Below, one piece after another: positions 43,778-52,442 of a DNA stretch of 64,000 nucleotides; positions within the stretch are counted from its first letter, which is position 1; each line of letters starts with the position of its first letter. A program made the position numbers and the translations under genes. The DNA is from Microbacterium mangrovi (GTDB taxonomy: Bacteria > Actinomycetota > Actinomycetes > Actinomycetales > Microbacteriaceae), in assembly GCF_000802305.1 (NCBI RefSeq), contig NZ_JTDK01000001.1, positions 310,001-374,000 on the forward strand, written 5' to 3'. The notes beneath the pieces are model-generated. The model was given only the letters and a program-made list of their open reading frames with translations. It did no database searches and was not told the origin of the DNA.

Positions 43778-44224
43778 ATGCCACTGAATGGGGAGTACCT
43801 CCCGTCCACCGCGGAGTGGGCGCGCACGCAGGCCGAGAAGTTCGAGGCGACCGAGGGAGCCGAGGCCAACGAGCTGCGCGGCCGGCCGATCATCGTCCTG
43901 ACCACGGTGGGCGCCAAGACGGGGGCGCTGCGCAAGACGGCGCTCATGCGCGTCGAGCACGACGGCCGGTACGTCGTCGTCGCGTCCAAGGGCGGCGCGC
44001 CCCACGAGCCCAAGTGGGCCGGCAACATCCGCCGGCATCCGCACGTCGAACTCCAGGACGGCGCGGTCAAGCGCGACTACGACGCCCGCGAGCTCGACGT
44101 CGACGGCGACGAGTACGCCACCTGGTGGAAGCGCGCCAACGAGACCTGGCCGTCGTACGACGACTACCAGACCAAGACCGACCGGCGCATCGCGCTCTTC
44201 CTCCTCGAGCCCCGCGAGGCGTGA
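43778..44224 (+). CDS. Deazaflavin (F420)-dependent nitroreductase family protein
   Basis: A 148-residue split-beta-barrel protein of the Ddn family. [27 protein letters not shown] residues (quoted in part: [13 protein letters not shown]) and [15 protein letters not shown] are characteristic; relatives use coenzyme F420 to reduce quinones or nitro compounds. Start at ATG 43778 with TACGCT ending six bases upstream (leaderless). The next gene begins inside its stop codon. Confidence 0.88.
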   Translation: MPLNGEYLPSTAEWARTQAEKFEATEGAEANELRGRPIIVLTTVGAKTGALRKTALMRVEHDGRYVVVASKGGAPHEPKWAGNIRRHPHVELQDGAVKRDYDARELDVDGDEYATWWKRANETWPSYDDYQTKTDRRIALFLLEPREA

Positions 44225-44964
44225 CGGACCTCGAGCTCGCGCGGATCGCCGCGGGCGCGGTCACGCTGCACGACGCCCGGCGCAAGGTCCGCCGCACCGT
44301 CGAGCTCGAGCCGTTCGAGATCGGCGTCTATCCGGTCACGCAGGCCCAGCTCGGCGATCTGCTCGGCATCGCGGCGGAGTCCCCGCGCCGCCCCGCGGTC
44401 GAGGTCACCTGGATGCGGGCCATCCGGTTCTGCAACGCCGCCTCCGAGTGGGAGGGCCTCGACCCGGCCTACCGGGTCGACGGCGACGAGGTCGCCTGGC
44501 AGGTGGATGCCGACGGCTTCCGCCTGCCCACCGAGGCCGAGTGGGAATTCGCCTGCCGCGCCGGTTCCACGGGTGCGCAGTACGGCCCGCTCGCCGAGGT
44601 CGCGTGGACGAGCGCCGACGGCCTCACCGCACCGGCCGAGGTGGGCGGGAGGATGCCGAACCTCAACGGTCTCTTCGACACCCTCGGGAACGTGTGGGAG
44701 TGGTGCTGGGACCTGCTCGATCCCGCCCGCTACCGGGACTACCGGGTGTTCCGCGGAGGCGGGTACGCCGACGACGCGCACAGCGTGCGGGCATCCACCC
44801 GCCGCGGCGGCGGCCCGACGATGGCGTACGAGGACGTCGGATTCCGCGTGGCGCGCGGCGGCTTCGACACGGCGGACGCCGCGCAGGGCTGGTCGGCGCA
44901 GCAGGATGCCGAACGGGCCGACATCGACGGCCCGCTCCCACCGGGCTGGACGCCGTTGCGGTGA
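44221..44964 (+). CDS. Formylglycine-generating-enzyme-like (SUMF1/EgtB/PvdO) protein
   Basis: A 247-residue protein with the FGE-sulfatase fold: ITAGAVTL-like start, [36 protein letters not shown], and a final GFRVARG. The two cysteines that bind copper and oxidise the sulfatase cysteine in true formylglycine-generating enzymes are absent: the segment from [13 protein letters not shown] through [17 protein letters not shown] has none. It is therefore probably not a sulfatase activator. GTG 44221 overlaps the stop of the F420-type gene, so the two proteins are made together. Function unknown. Confidence 0.8.
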   Translation: MTDLELARIAAGAVTLHDARRKVRRTVELEPFEIGVYPVTQAQLGDLLGIAAESPRRPAVEVTWMRAIRFCNAASEWEGLDPAYRVDGDEVAWQVDADGFRLPTEAEWEFACRAGSTGAQYGPLAEVAWTSADGLTAPAEVGGRMPNLNGLFDTLGNVWEWCWDLLDPARYRDYRVFRGGGYADDAHSVRASTRRGGGPTMAYEDVGFRVARGGFDTADAAQGWSAQQDAERADIDGPLPPGWTPLR

Positions 44965-44997
44965 TCCGGAGGGGGTGAACGGTAGGGTCGATCAGGC

Positions 44998-46227
44998 ATG
45001 AACCGCCTCCTCGTCACCCTGCTCTCCGCCCTGGACGCCGCCATCGCGGCCGTCATCGGGCTGGCTGCCGTCGTCGTGCCGCTCGTGCTGCTGTGGCTGT
45101 TCGGGATGCCGGGGGCGTCATGGATCGGGCTGTGGCCGACGGCGGCGTCCATCTGGCAGCTCGGGCACCTCGTGCCGGTCACCCTGCATCTGCCCGCGCA
45201 GTACCTCGCGGCCACCGGCATCCCGGAGTCGGCTGCGGCCTTCACCGTGTCGCTGGCCCCGCTCGCGTTCACGGCGTTCACGGCGATCTTCGCCGCCCGC
45301 TCGGGCGGCCGGGCGGTGCGCGCGGGGGACGGTCCCGCGGGCGTCGGCGCCGGGGCCGTCGTGTTCGCGATCGTCGCCGCCCTCGTGCTGGCGACCTCCC
45401 GCACCGACGTCGCGGTGGTGAACGGCTGGCTCGCCGTGTTCGTCCCCGCCCTGGTGTTCCTCGTCGGCGGCCTTCTCGGGTGGTTCGGCACCGCCTGGCG
45501 CGACGGCGACGGCGGCCGCATCGACGCGCTGCGCGACCGGATCGACGCGTTGCCGGACGGCTGGGGGATCGTGCCGGATGCCGCGCTGCGCGGGGCCGTG
45601 GCCGCCCTCACCGGCCTGATCTCGCTGGGCGCCGCGGCGGTCGCCGTGGACGTCCTATTCAATGGCAGCCGGATCATCGCCCTGTACGAGGCGGGCAACA
45701 TGAGCGTCATCGGCGTGGTCATCACGTCGCTCGGCCAGCTGGCCTACCTCCCGACGATGATCGTCTGGGCGGTGTCGTACATCTCCGGCCCCGGTTTCGT
45801 CTTCGGCACGGCGGGTGCCGTCTCGCCCGCCGGCACCCACCTCGGCGTGGTGCCCGGCATCCCCGTTCTCGGCGCCCTGCCCGCGCACAGCTCCCCGTGG
45901 ATGCTGATCGTCGTGCTGCTGCCGATCGCGATCGGCGCGGGTGCGGGCTACCTGGTGCGCGTTCGCCTCCTCGAGGACGGTGACGGCGAGGACGCCCCGT
46001 TCGGTCCGCGCGCGATCGCCGCGATCGGCATCGCGCTGCTGTCCGCTGCAGGCATGGCCGTGCTCGCGGCCGTGTCGTCGGGCTCCATCGGCCCGGGCGG
46101 CCTCGCCCACGTCGGCCCGATCTGGTGGGCGGCCGCCCTGGCTGTGGGCGTCGAGGTGCTCCTCGGCGCGGCCATCCTGCTGCTCGGCTCCCGCTCCCGG
46201 CGGGAGACCGGGATGACGCCGGTCTGA
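44998..46227 (+). CDS. PerM-like membrane protein (DUF6350)
   Basis: A 409-residue integral membrane protein with about ten hydrophobic segments. Its place directly before purN and purH matches mycobacterial perM (Rv0955), a DUF6350 protein linked to cell division and persistence. Motifs are few ([23 protein letters not shown], seen as [20 protein letters not shown]). TAGGGT lies nine bases before the ATG. Function in this organism is inferred from synteny. Confidence 0.78.
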   Translation: MNRLLVTLLSALDAAIAAVIGLAAVVVPLVLLWLFGMPGASWIGLWPTAASIWQLGHLVPVTLHLPAQYLAATGIPESAAAFTVSLAPLAFTAFTAIFAARSGGRAVRAGDGPAGVGAGAVVFAIVAALVLATSRTDVAVVNGWLAVFVPALVFLVGGLLGWFGTAWRDGDGGRIDALRDRIDALPDGWGIVPDAALRGAVAALTGLISLGAAAVAVDVLFNGSRIIALYEAGNMSVIGVVITSLGQLAYLPTMIVWAVSYISGPGFVFGTAGAVSPAGTHLGVVPGIPVLGALPAHSSPWMLIVVLLPIAIGAGAGYLVRVRLLEDGDGEDAPFGPRAIAAIGIALLSAAGMAVLAAVSSGSIGPGGLAHVGPIWWAAALAVGVEVLLGAAILLLGSRSRRETGMTPV

Positions 46228-46250
46228 GCGCTCTCCACTAAGCTGGGCGC

Positions 46251-46856
46251 GTGCTCACGGTCGCGGTCCTCATCTCCGGTACCGGGTCGAACCTTCGGGC
46301 ACTGCTCGAAGCGGCCGACGCCCCGGACTTCCCCGCTCGCATCATCGCCGTCGGCGCCGACCGGCAGGCCGACGGCCTCGAGCACGCCGAGAACTTCGGC
46401 ATCCCGAGCTTCACCGTGCCCTGGGAGCGATTCCCCTCGCGCGAGGAGTGGGGCGCCGAGCTCGGCGCTCAGCTGCGCGTCTGGAATCCGGACCTCGTCG
46501 TCCTCAGCGGGCTCATGCGGCTGCTGCCGGCCTCCCTCGTCGACGAGTGGGCGCCCCGCATCATCAACACGCATCCGGCGTACCTTCCCGAGTTCCCCGG
46601 CGCGCACGGCGTGCGGGACGCGCTCGCGGCCGGGGTCGCGCGCACCGGAGCATCCGTCATCGTGGTCGACAACGGGGTCGATTCCGGGCCGATCCTCGCC
46701 CAGGAGCGCGTGCCCGTGCTGCCCGACGACGACGAGCACACGCTGCACGAGCGCATCAAGCCCGTGGAGCGGCGTCTGCTCATCGACGTCGTGCGCCGCA
46801 TCGCGACCGGCGAGCTCGATCTCGCTGCAGCATCCCAACCCGACCCCCAGGAGTGA
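46251..46856 (+). CDS. purN: Phosphoribosylglycinamide formyltransferase
   Basis: A 201-residue GART enzyme that transfers a formyl group from 10-formyltetrahydrofolate to GAR in purine synthesis. [12 protein letters not shown] is the phosphate loop; [16 protein letters not shown] carries catalytic Asn and His, and [13 protein letters not shown] the catalytic Asp. GTG start at 46251 with TAAGCT ending six bases upstream (leaderless pattern). purH follows after two bases. Confidence 0.95.
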   Translation: MLTVAVLISGTGSNLRALLEAADAPDFPARIIAVGADRQADGLEHAENFGIPSFTVPWERFPSREEWGAELGAQLRVWNPDLVVLSGLMRLLPASLVDEWAPRIINTHPAYLPEFPGAHGVRDALAAGVARTGASVIVVDNGVDSGPILAQERVPVLPDDDEHTLHERIKPVERRLLIDVVRRIATGELDLAAASQPDPQE

Positions 46857-46858
46857 TC

Positions 46859-48466
46859 ATGGCCGGCCCCACCCACGACCCTTCCCTGTACCGTGAGCGC
46901 GACCTCGTGCCGGTGCGCCGCGCGCTGATCTCGGTCAGCGACAAGTCCGGGCTGCTGCCCCTGGCCCAGGCGCTCGCCGCCGCCGGAGCCGAGATCGTGT
47001 CGACCGGCTCCACCGCCGCGACGATCCGGGATGCCGGACTCGCCGTCACGGACGTGTCGGAGGTCACCGGCTTCCCGGAGTCGCTCGACGGACGCGTCAA
47101 GACCCTGCATCCCGCCGTGCACGCGGGCCTGCTCGCCGACCTGCGTCTCGCGTCGCACGAGCAGCAGCTGGCCGACCTCGGCATCGCGCCGTTCGAGCTC
47201 GTCGTGGTGAACCTGTACCCCTTCGTCGAGACCGTCGCATCGGGTGCCGAGGGCGACGCCGTCGTCGAGCAGATCGACATCGGCGGCCCGGCGATGGTGC
47301 GCGCGTCCGCGAAGAACTTCGCGAACGTCGCGATCGTCGTCTCCCCGGAGTCGTACGGGTCGATCGTCGAGGCCCTGGGCGCCGGCGGCACCACGCTGTC
47401 GCAGCGTCGCGAGCTCGCCGCCCGCGCGTTCGCGCACACCGCCGACTACGACCGGGCCGTGTCGACCTGGTTCTCGGACGGCATGCTCGCCGAGGGCGAG
47501 GACCTGCCGCAGCACCTCACCATCAAGGCGGAGCGCCTGGCGACCCTGCGCTACGGCGAGAACTCGCACCAGCGCGCGGCGATCTACACCCGTACCGACG
47601 GGCACGGCATCGCCCAGGCCACGCAGCTGCAGGGCAAGGAGATGTCGTACAACAACTACGTCGACGCGGATGCCGCCCTGCGCGCCGCGTTCGACATGGT
47701 GCAGCCGGCGGTCGCGATCATCAAGCACGCCAACCCGTGCGGCATCGCCACCGCCGCCCCGAAGGCGCCGGACCCCATCGCGTCCGCGCACCTGCGTGCG
47801 CACGAGTGCGACCCGGTGTCGGCGTTCGGCGGCGTCATCGCCGCCAACCGCACCGTGACGCTGAAGATGGCCGAGAACCTGCGTGACATCTTCACCGAGG
47901 TGATCATCGCTCCCGACTTCGAGCCGGACGCGCTGGAGCTGTTCCGTCTCAAGAAGAACCTGCGCGTGCTGCAGCTGCCCGACGACTGGAAGCAGGAGCG
48001 CATGGACGTGCGCCTCGTCTCCGGCGGCCTGCTGCTGCAGGACTCGGACCGCTTCCCCGACGACGTCCTCTCGGTCGCCGACAACTGGGAGCTGGTGTCG
48101 GGCGAGCGTCCGGACCCCGCCGAGATGGAGCACTTCGTCTTCGCGTGGAAGGCGTGCCGCGCGGTGAAGTCCAACGCCATCGTGCTGGCGAAGGGATCCG
48201 CGACGGTCGGCATCGGCATGGGTCAGGTCAACCGCGTCGACTCGTGCCGCCTGGCCGTCGAGCGCGCCGGCAACCGCGCCGCCGGGTCGATCGCGGCGTC
48301 CGACGCGTTCTTCCCGTTCTCGGACGGCCCGCAGGTGCTGATGGATGCCGGTGTCTCGGCGATCATCCAGCCCGGCGGGTCAGTGCGCGACCAGGAGACC
48401 ATCGATCTGGCGCGCGAGCGCGGCATCCCGATGTTCTTCACGCACGAGCGGCACTTCTTCCACTGA
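46859..48466 (+). CDS. purH: Bifunctional AICAR transformylase/IMP cyclohydrolase
   Basis: A 535-residue enzyme for the last two steps of IMP synthesis. The N-terminal cyclohydrolase domain (about 18-215) has [25 protein letters not shown] and DGRVKTLHP; the C-terminal transformylase domain has [13 protein letters not shown], the catalytic KHANPCGIA, and [13 protein letters not shown] near the end. CAGGAG precedes the ATG. It forms an operon with purN. Confidence 0.96.
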   Translation: MAGPTHDPSLYRERDLVPVRRALISVSDKSGLLPLAQALAAAGAEIVSTGSTAATIRDAGLAVTDVSEVTGFPESLDGRVKTLHPAVHAGLLADLRLASHEQQLADLGIAPFELVVVNLYPFVETVASGAEGDAVVEQIDIGGPAMVRASAKNFANVAIVVSPESYGSIVEALGAGGTTLSQRRELAARAFAHTADYDRAVSTWFSDGMLAEGEDLPQHLTIKAERLATLRYGENSHQRAAIYTRTDGHGIAQATQLQGKEMSYNNYVDADAALRAAFDMVQPAVAIIKHANPCGIATAAPKAPDPIASAHLRAHECDPVSAFGGVIAANRTVTLKMAENLRDIFTEVIIAPDFEPDALELFRLKKNLRVLQLPDDWKQERMDVRLVSGGLLLQDSDRFPDDVLSVADNWELVSGERPDPAEMEHFVFAWKACRAVKSNAIVLAKGSATVGIGMGQVNRVDSCRLAVERAGNRAAGSIAASDAFFPFSDGPQVLMDAGVSAIIQPGGSVRDQETIDLARERGIPMFFTHERHFFH

Positions 48467-48476
48467 CCTGCGCCGC

Positions 48477-48510
48477 GTTTCGTCTCGCTGGCGCTCGCTC
48501 AACGACCGGG
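48477..48510 (-). repeat. Dispersed intergenic repeat, copy 2 (short variant)
   Basis: Read on the minus strand it begins CCCGGTCGTTGAGCGAG and ends GACGAAAC, with a shorter middle than copies 1 and 3. The oxidoreductase gene ends inside it with the same PGR-stop seen at the tetR copy. It lies in the short gap between convergent genes. Confidence 0.7.
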
Positions 48511-49929
48511 AGCGGTCGGGCGCCCGTCGGCCTCGAGGAGGCGCAGCCACACCTCGCTGACCGTCGGGTAGGCCGGCACGGCGTGCCACAGGCGCGCGAT
48601 CGGCACCTCGCCGACGATCGCGATGGTGGCGGCGTGCAGCAGCTCGGCGACGTCGGGTCCGGCGAACGTGGCCCCGACGACCACGTTGCGAGCGTCGTCG
48701 ATCACCAGCCGCGCCTGGCCGCGGTAGTGGTCGGCGGCCTCGTAGGCGCCGGACACCGCGGACATGTCGTAGTCGCGCACCCGCACGGCGATGCCGGCGC
48801 GTTCGGCGGCGGCAGCGGTGAGTCCGACGGATGCCACCGCCGGATCGCTGAACACGACCTGCGGCACCGCGGAGTGGTCGGCGGTGGCGACGTGCGCGCC
48901 CCAGGGGGCGTCGTCGACCCGGCGGTCCGCGGCCCGCGCCGCGATGACGTCGCCCGCCGCCCGGCCCTGGTACTTGCCCTGGTGGGTCATGAGAGCCCGG
49001 TGGTTCACGTCGCCGGTGGCGTACAGCCAGTCGGTGCCGGTCACGCGCAGCGTGTCGTCGACATCCAGCCAGCTCCCCGGCTTCAGCCCGACCGACTCCA
49101 AGCCGATGTCGGTCGTGCGCGGCACGCGCCCGGTCGCGACGAGCACTTCCGCGGCGGCGACCTCGCGGCCGTCGGCGAGCACGAGGGATGCCGTGCCCTC
49201 CGGCGTGCGCGAGGCTTCGGCCACGGAGGCGCCCTCGAGGATCGTCACCCCGCGCTCGGCGAGGGCATCATGGACGAGTTGCGCGGCGAACGGCTCCTGG
49301 TTCGCGAGCAGGCGGCTGCGCACGATCATCGTCACCCGGGAGCCGAGGTCGGTGAACGCCGACGCCATCTCGCAGGCGACGACCCCTCCGCCGATGATCG
49401 CGAGTGACTCGGGGACGTCCTTGACGCTCGTCGCGTCGCGGCTGGTCCAGGGACGGATGCCGGCGAGTCCCGGAGTGTCCGGGACGAGCCCCGCCGATCC
49501 CGTGCTCACCACGACCGCGTGGCGGGCGGTGAGTTCGGTGATCTCGCCGTCGGTGCCCGTCACCGCGACACGCTTGGGTCCGGTGAGTCGGCCGTGCCCG
49601 CGCACCAGGTCGATGTGCGTCTCCTCGAGCCACTTCACCTGGCCCTCGTCGTTCCAGTCGCTCACCATGTAGTCGCGCCGGCGCAGAATGCCGGCGACGT
49701 CCAGCTCGCCCGTCACGGCCTGCTTCGCGCCGTCGACGTCGGCAGCGGCCCGCAGCGCTGCCCCGGGGCGCAGCAGCGCCTTCGACGGGACGCACGCCCA
49801 GTAGGAGCACTCGCCCCCCACCAGTTCGCTCTCCACGACCACGGTGGAGAGGCCGCCCTGCGCGGTGCGATCGGCGACGTTCTCGCCCACCGGTCCCGCG
49901 CCGATCACGATCACGTCGTACTCGGTCAT
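48499..49929 (-). CDS. Pyridine nucleotide-disulfide oxidoreductase
   Basis: A 476-residue FAD- and NAD(P)H-dependent class I oxidoreductase. GAGPVG near residues 10-15 binds FAD; the redox-active disulfide is Cys41-Cys46 in GGECSYWACVPSK, a variant of the usual GGTCxxxGCxPSK; IIGGGVVACEMA binds NAD(P)H; GDVNHRAL is the second FAD motif. The C-terminal His-Glu pair of lipoamide dehydrogenase or mercuric reductase reads HAVPAYPTVSE. The substrate is unknown. ATG 49929 is supported by TAGCGT ending seven bases upstream. The C-terminal PGR and stop come from a dispersed repeat. Confidence 0.88.
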   Translation of the reverse strand: MTEYDVIVIGAGPVGENVADRTAQGGLSTVVVESELVGGECSYWACVPSKALLRPGAALRAAADVDGAKQAVTGELDVAGILRRRDYMVSDWNDEGQVKWLEETHIDLVRGHGRLTGPKRVAVTGTDGEITELTARHAVVVSTGSAGLVPDTPGLAGIRPWTSRDATSVKDVPESLAIIGGGVVACEMASAFTDLGSRVTMIVRSRLLANQEPFAAQLVHDALAERGVTILEGASVAEASRTPEGTASLVLADGREVAAAEVLVATGRVPRTTDIGLESVGLKPGSWLDVDDTLRVTGTDWLYATGDVNHRALMTHQGKYQGRAAGDVIAARAADRRVDDAPWGAHVATADHSAVPQVVFSDPAVASVGLTAAAAERAGIAVRVRDYDMSAVSGAYEAADHYRGQARLVIDDARNVVVGATFAGPDVAELLHAATIAIVGEVPIARLWHAVPAYPTVSEVWLRLLEADGRPTAPGR

Positions 49930-50136
49930 GGGTCCCACGCTACGGGGTAGGTGACAATGGGAGGGTGATCACGTTGGATGCCGCACAGACCTCGACGGGA
50001 TGGATCGCGACATCCAGACGCTCATGAACCGGGAGTTCGGTACCGGGCACGCCTGACGATCGGGCCAGCCCCGTGGCGTCACCGCGATGTCCGATTTCCG
50101 CCAGTCGGAGCATCCGTCCGGTGTCAGACTGGTCGC

Positions 50137-51633
50137 ATGCCCACCACGTTCGACGACCGCTACCGGGCCATCGCGGCGCGGGACTCCCGCTTCGACGGGC
50201 AGTTCGTCACGGCTGTCCGGTCCACCGGGATCTACTGCCGGCCCAGCTGCCCCGCCCGCACTCCGAAGCCCGCGAACGTCACCTTCTACGAGACATCCGC
50301 AGCCGCGCACGAGGCCGGGTACCGCGCGTGCAAGCGGTGCCTTCCCGAGGCGACGCCGGGGTCCCCGGAATGGAACCTGCGCGGCGACACCACGGGCCGT
50401 GCCATGCGGCTCATCGCCGACGGGGTCGTCGAACGCGAGGGCGTCGGCGGCCTGGCATCCCGGCTCGGGTACTCCTCTCGCCAGGTGACGCGGCTGCTGA
50501 CGGCCGAGCTCGGCGCCGGACCGTTGGCGCTGGCCCGGGCGCAGCGCGCGCAGACCGCGCGGATGCTGCTCGTCGGCACCGACCTGCCCGTCGCGGACGT
50601 GGCCTTCAGCGCCGGATTCGCCAGCATCCGCCAGTTCAACGACACCGTGCGGGAGGTCTTCGGCCTCACCCCGACCGAGCTTCGTGCACGACGCCGCGGA
50701 CACGAGGCCGGCCTGGCGGCGCCCGGGGCCATCGAGCTCCTGCTGCCTCTGCGCGGCCCCTTCGACAGCGCAGGCCTGTTCGCGTGGATGGCCGCGCGAT
50801 CGGTCGCCGGGGCGGAGGTCGCAGCATCCGACGCGTACGCACGCACGGTGCTGCTTCCCGGCGGGCCGGCCTGGTTCCGGGTGACGCGGCACGACCCCGC
50901 CGACCGGATGCGCCTCGAGGCCCGGGTGAACCGGCTCAGTGACCTGCCCGCGCTCGTCGCGCGGGTGCGGCGGCTGTTCGACCTCGATGCCGACCCGCTC
51001 GCGATCGATGAGGCGCTCGGCGCCGTTCCCGAGCTCGGCGCGGCGGTCGCGGCGACGCCCGGCATCCGCGTCCCCGGCTGCATCGACCCGCACGAGATGC
51101 TGATCCGCGCCATGATCGGCCAGCAGATCAGCGTCGCCGCCGCCCGCACGGCGCTGTCCCGACTCACCGAGGAGCTGGGGGAGCGGGTCGAACCGCACGA
51201 GGGCACCGACCGCCTGCTGCCGACCATGACCGCGATCGCCGAGCACGGAGCCGAAGTGCTGCGCGGTCCCGCAGCACGCATCCGCGCGATCACCGGCGCC
51301 GCCCGGGCGCTCGCGGACGGGTCGCTCGAACTCGGCACCGGCGACGACGCGGCGACGCAGCGCGCGGCGCTGCTCGCGATGCCCGGCATCGGCCCCTGGA
51401 CCGCGGACTACGTGCGGATGCGCGTCACCGGCGACCCGGACGTACTGCTTCCCGGCGACGTGGCCGCCCGGGCCGGGGCGGCGAATCTCGGCATCCCGTC
51501 GGACGCGGCCGGCCTCGTCGCCTGGTCCGCCCGCACCGCGCCCTGGCGCAGCTACCTGACCGCGCACCTCTGGCGCGCGGTCCCGATCAAGATCCCCACG
51601 ACACTCTCCACGATCCGAGGAGTCCTCGCATGA
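50137..51633 (+). CDS. Ada-type regulator fused to AlkA 3-methyladenine glycosylase
   Basis: A 498-residue three-part protein. Residues 1-80 are an Ada zinc domain with Cys34, Cys38, Cys65 and Cys68; Cys34 would accept methyl groups from phosphotriesters. Residues about 85-190 are an AraC-type helix-turn-helix. Residues about 200-490 are an AlkA glycosylase with the helix-hairpin-helix [14 protein letters not shown] and catalytic Asp441 in LLPGDVAAR. It both senses methylation and excises alkylated bases. The stop overlaps the ATG of the methyltransferase gene, forming a self-contained adaptive-response operon. Confidence 0.93.
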   Translation: MPTTFDDRYRAIAARDSRFDGQFVTAVRSTGIYCRPSCPARTPKPANVTFYETSAAAHEAGYRACKRCLPEATPGSPEWNLRGDTTGRAMRLIADGVVEREGVGGLASRLGYSSRQVTRLLTAELGAGPLALARAQRAQTARMLLVGTDLPVADVAFSAGFASIRQFNDTVREVFGLTPTELRARRRGHEAGLAAPGAIELLLPLRGPFDSAGLFAWMAARSVAGAEVAASDAYARTVLLPGGPAWFRVTRHDPADRMRLEARVNRLSDLPALVARVRRLFDLDADPLAIDEALGAVPELGAAVAATPGIRVPGCIDPHEMLIRAMIGQQISVAAARTALSRLTEELGERVEPHEGTDRLLPTMTAIAEHGAEVLRGPAARIRAITGAARALADGSLELGTGDDAATQRAALLAMPGIGPWTADYVRMRVTGDPDVLLPGDVAARAGAANLGIPSDAAGLVAWSARTAPWRSYLTAHLWRAVPIKIPTTLSTIRGVLA

Positions 51634-52118
51634 GCGCCACCATCCAGACCATCGACACCCCCGACGGACTGTTCACGATCCTCGCCGACGACGCGGGCGC
51701 CGTGCTCGCCTCCGGCTGGACCGCCGACCGCGACCGGATCCTCGGGCGCCTGCGGGCCGCTCCGGCGGACGTCGCCGTCGGCGAGACGGATGCCGCAGCG
51801 GCGGTGCGCGCGTACTACGCCGGCGACCTCGAGGCGATCGCCGCCGTCCCGGTGCGTCAGTCCGGCACCGCGATGCAGACCGCCGGGTGGGCGGCGCTGC
51901 GCCGCATCGACCCGGGGCATCCGTTGACCTACACGGAGTTCGCCGCCGCCCTCGGCTCTCCCGGGGCGGTGCGGGCGGCGGCATCCATCTGCGCACGCAA
52001 TGCGCCGGCGCTGTTCGTGCCGTGCCACCGCGTGCTGCGCTCGGACGGCACCCTGGGCGGGTTCGCGTGGGGACTCGGGGTGAAGAACAGCCTGCTGCAG
52101 CGAGAGGCGACCGCCTGA
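51630..52118 (+). CDS. ogt: Methylated-DNA-protein-cysteine methyltransferase
   Basis: A 162-residue suicide repair protein that removes methyl groups from O6-methylguanine. The acceptor is Cys132 in [12 protein letters not shown]; the helix-turn-helix recognition segment ARNAPALF precedes it and [11 protein letters not shown] follows. It overlaps the Ada-AlkA gene by four bases, so methylation stress would induce both. Confidence 0.93.
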   Translation: MSATIQTIDTPDGLFTILADDAGAVLASGWTADRDRILGRLRAAPADVAVGETDAAAAVRAYYAGDLEAIAAVPVRQSGTAMQTAGWAALRRIDPGHPLTYTEFAAALGSPGAVRAAASICARNAPALFVPCHRVLRSDGTLGGFAWGLGVKNSLLQREATA

Positions 52119-52237
52119 CTTCGAGCATTCGGGAATAGCCAGGCTTGCACCCAGCGTTCACCCAGGTATAGGCTGGAGGGCTGTCGCGTTCCATCGCTGG
52201 AACCGGCATCCGTGTCCCGCGAACCAAGGAGGAAGCC

Positions 52238-52306
52238 ATGATTCTGACCGCCGCAGCTCAGCCGGTCTCAGCACTCCCGATCGTTCGCGGGCGCGCCGGG
52301 GCTTAG
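52238..52306 (+). CDS. 22-residue leader peptide
   Basis: ATG at 52238, seven bases after the consensus AAGGAGG, opens a frame of 22 codons ([13 protein letters not shown], then PIVRGRAGA) ending in TAG. The peptide has no obvious repeat of one amino acid, so if it acts as an attenuator it is more likely by antibiotic-induced ribosome stalling than by amino acid starvation. It lies 136 bases before a two-gene multidrug-type exporter. Confidence 0.65.
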   Translation: MILTAAAQPVSALPIVRGRAGA

Positions 52307-52320
52307 TTCTCCCGAGCCCC
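52298..52320 (+). promoter_or_regulatory. Hairpin spanning the leader-peptide stop codon
   Basis: GGGGCT (52298-52303) pairs with AGCCCC (52315-52320), with additional GCCGG/CCGGC pairing possible outside. The leader's TAG stop is the first triplet of the loop, so a ribosome finishing or stalling on the leader would prevent the stem from forming. Confidence 0.55.
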
Positions 52321-52442
52321 TCCGGCTGAGGCACCGCGCGCCGTCGATCGCGCCGGCCTTCTCTTGGCGTCCCCGCACGCCCGACTTCGTCGTCCTCGCG
52401 CTTGTCCACCGGCAGGCATCCGTCACCCACCCCACAAGGAAC

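Larger units (their letters stand above)
52119..52442 (+). promoter_or_regulatory. Long leader region of the ABC exporter operon
   Basis: The 324 bases between ogt and the exporter hold a short open frame with a strong ribosome-binding site (52238-52306), a hairpin around its stop codon, and a further 120 bases with several potential stems (for example GCGCG/CGCGC near 52340) before the exporter's AAGGAAC and ATG. The arrangement suggests ribosome-dependent attenuation. Nothing coding is seen in 52119-52237. Confidence 0.6.

Noticed and set aside
44221..44964. True sulfatase-activating formylglycine-generating enzyme
   Set aside because: The catalytic cysteines are missing and no sulfatase gene is in the window.
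49941..50136. Short frames of about 20 codons between the disulfide reductase and ada-alkA
   Set aside because: Neither has a ribosome-binding site or recognisable sequence; they may be remnants, but nothing supports them.
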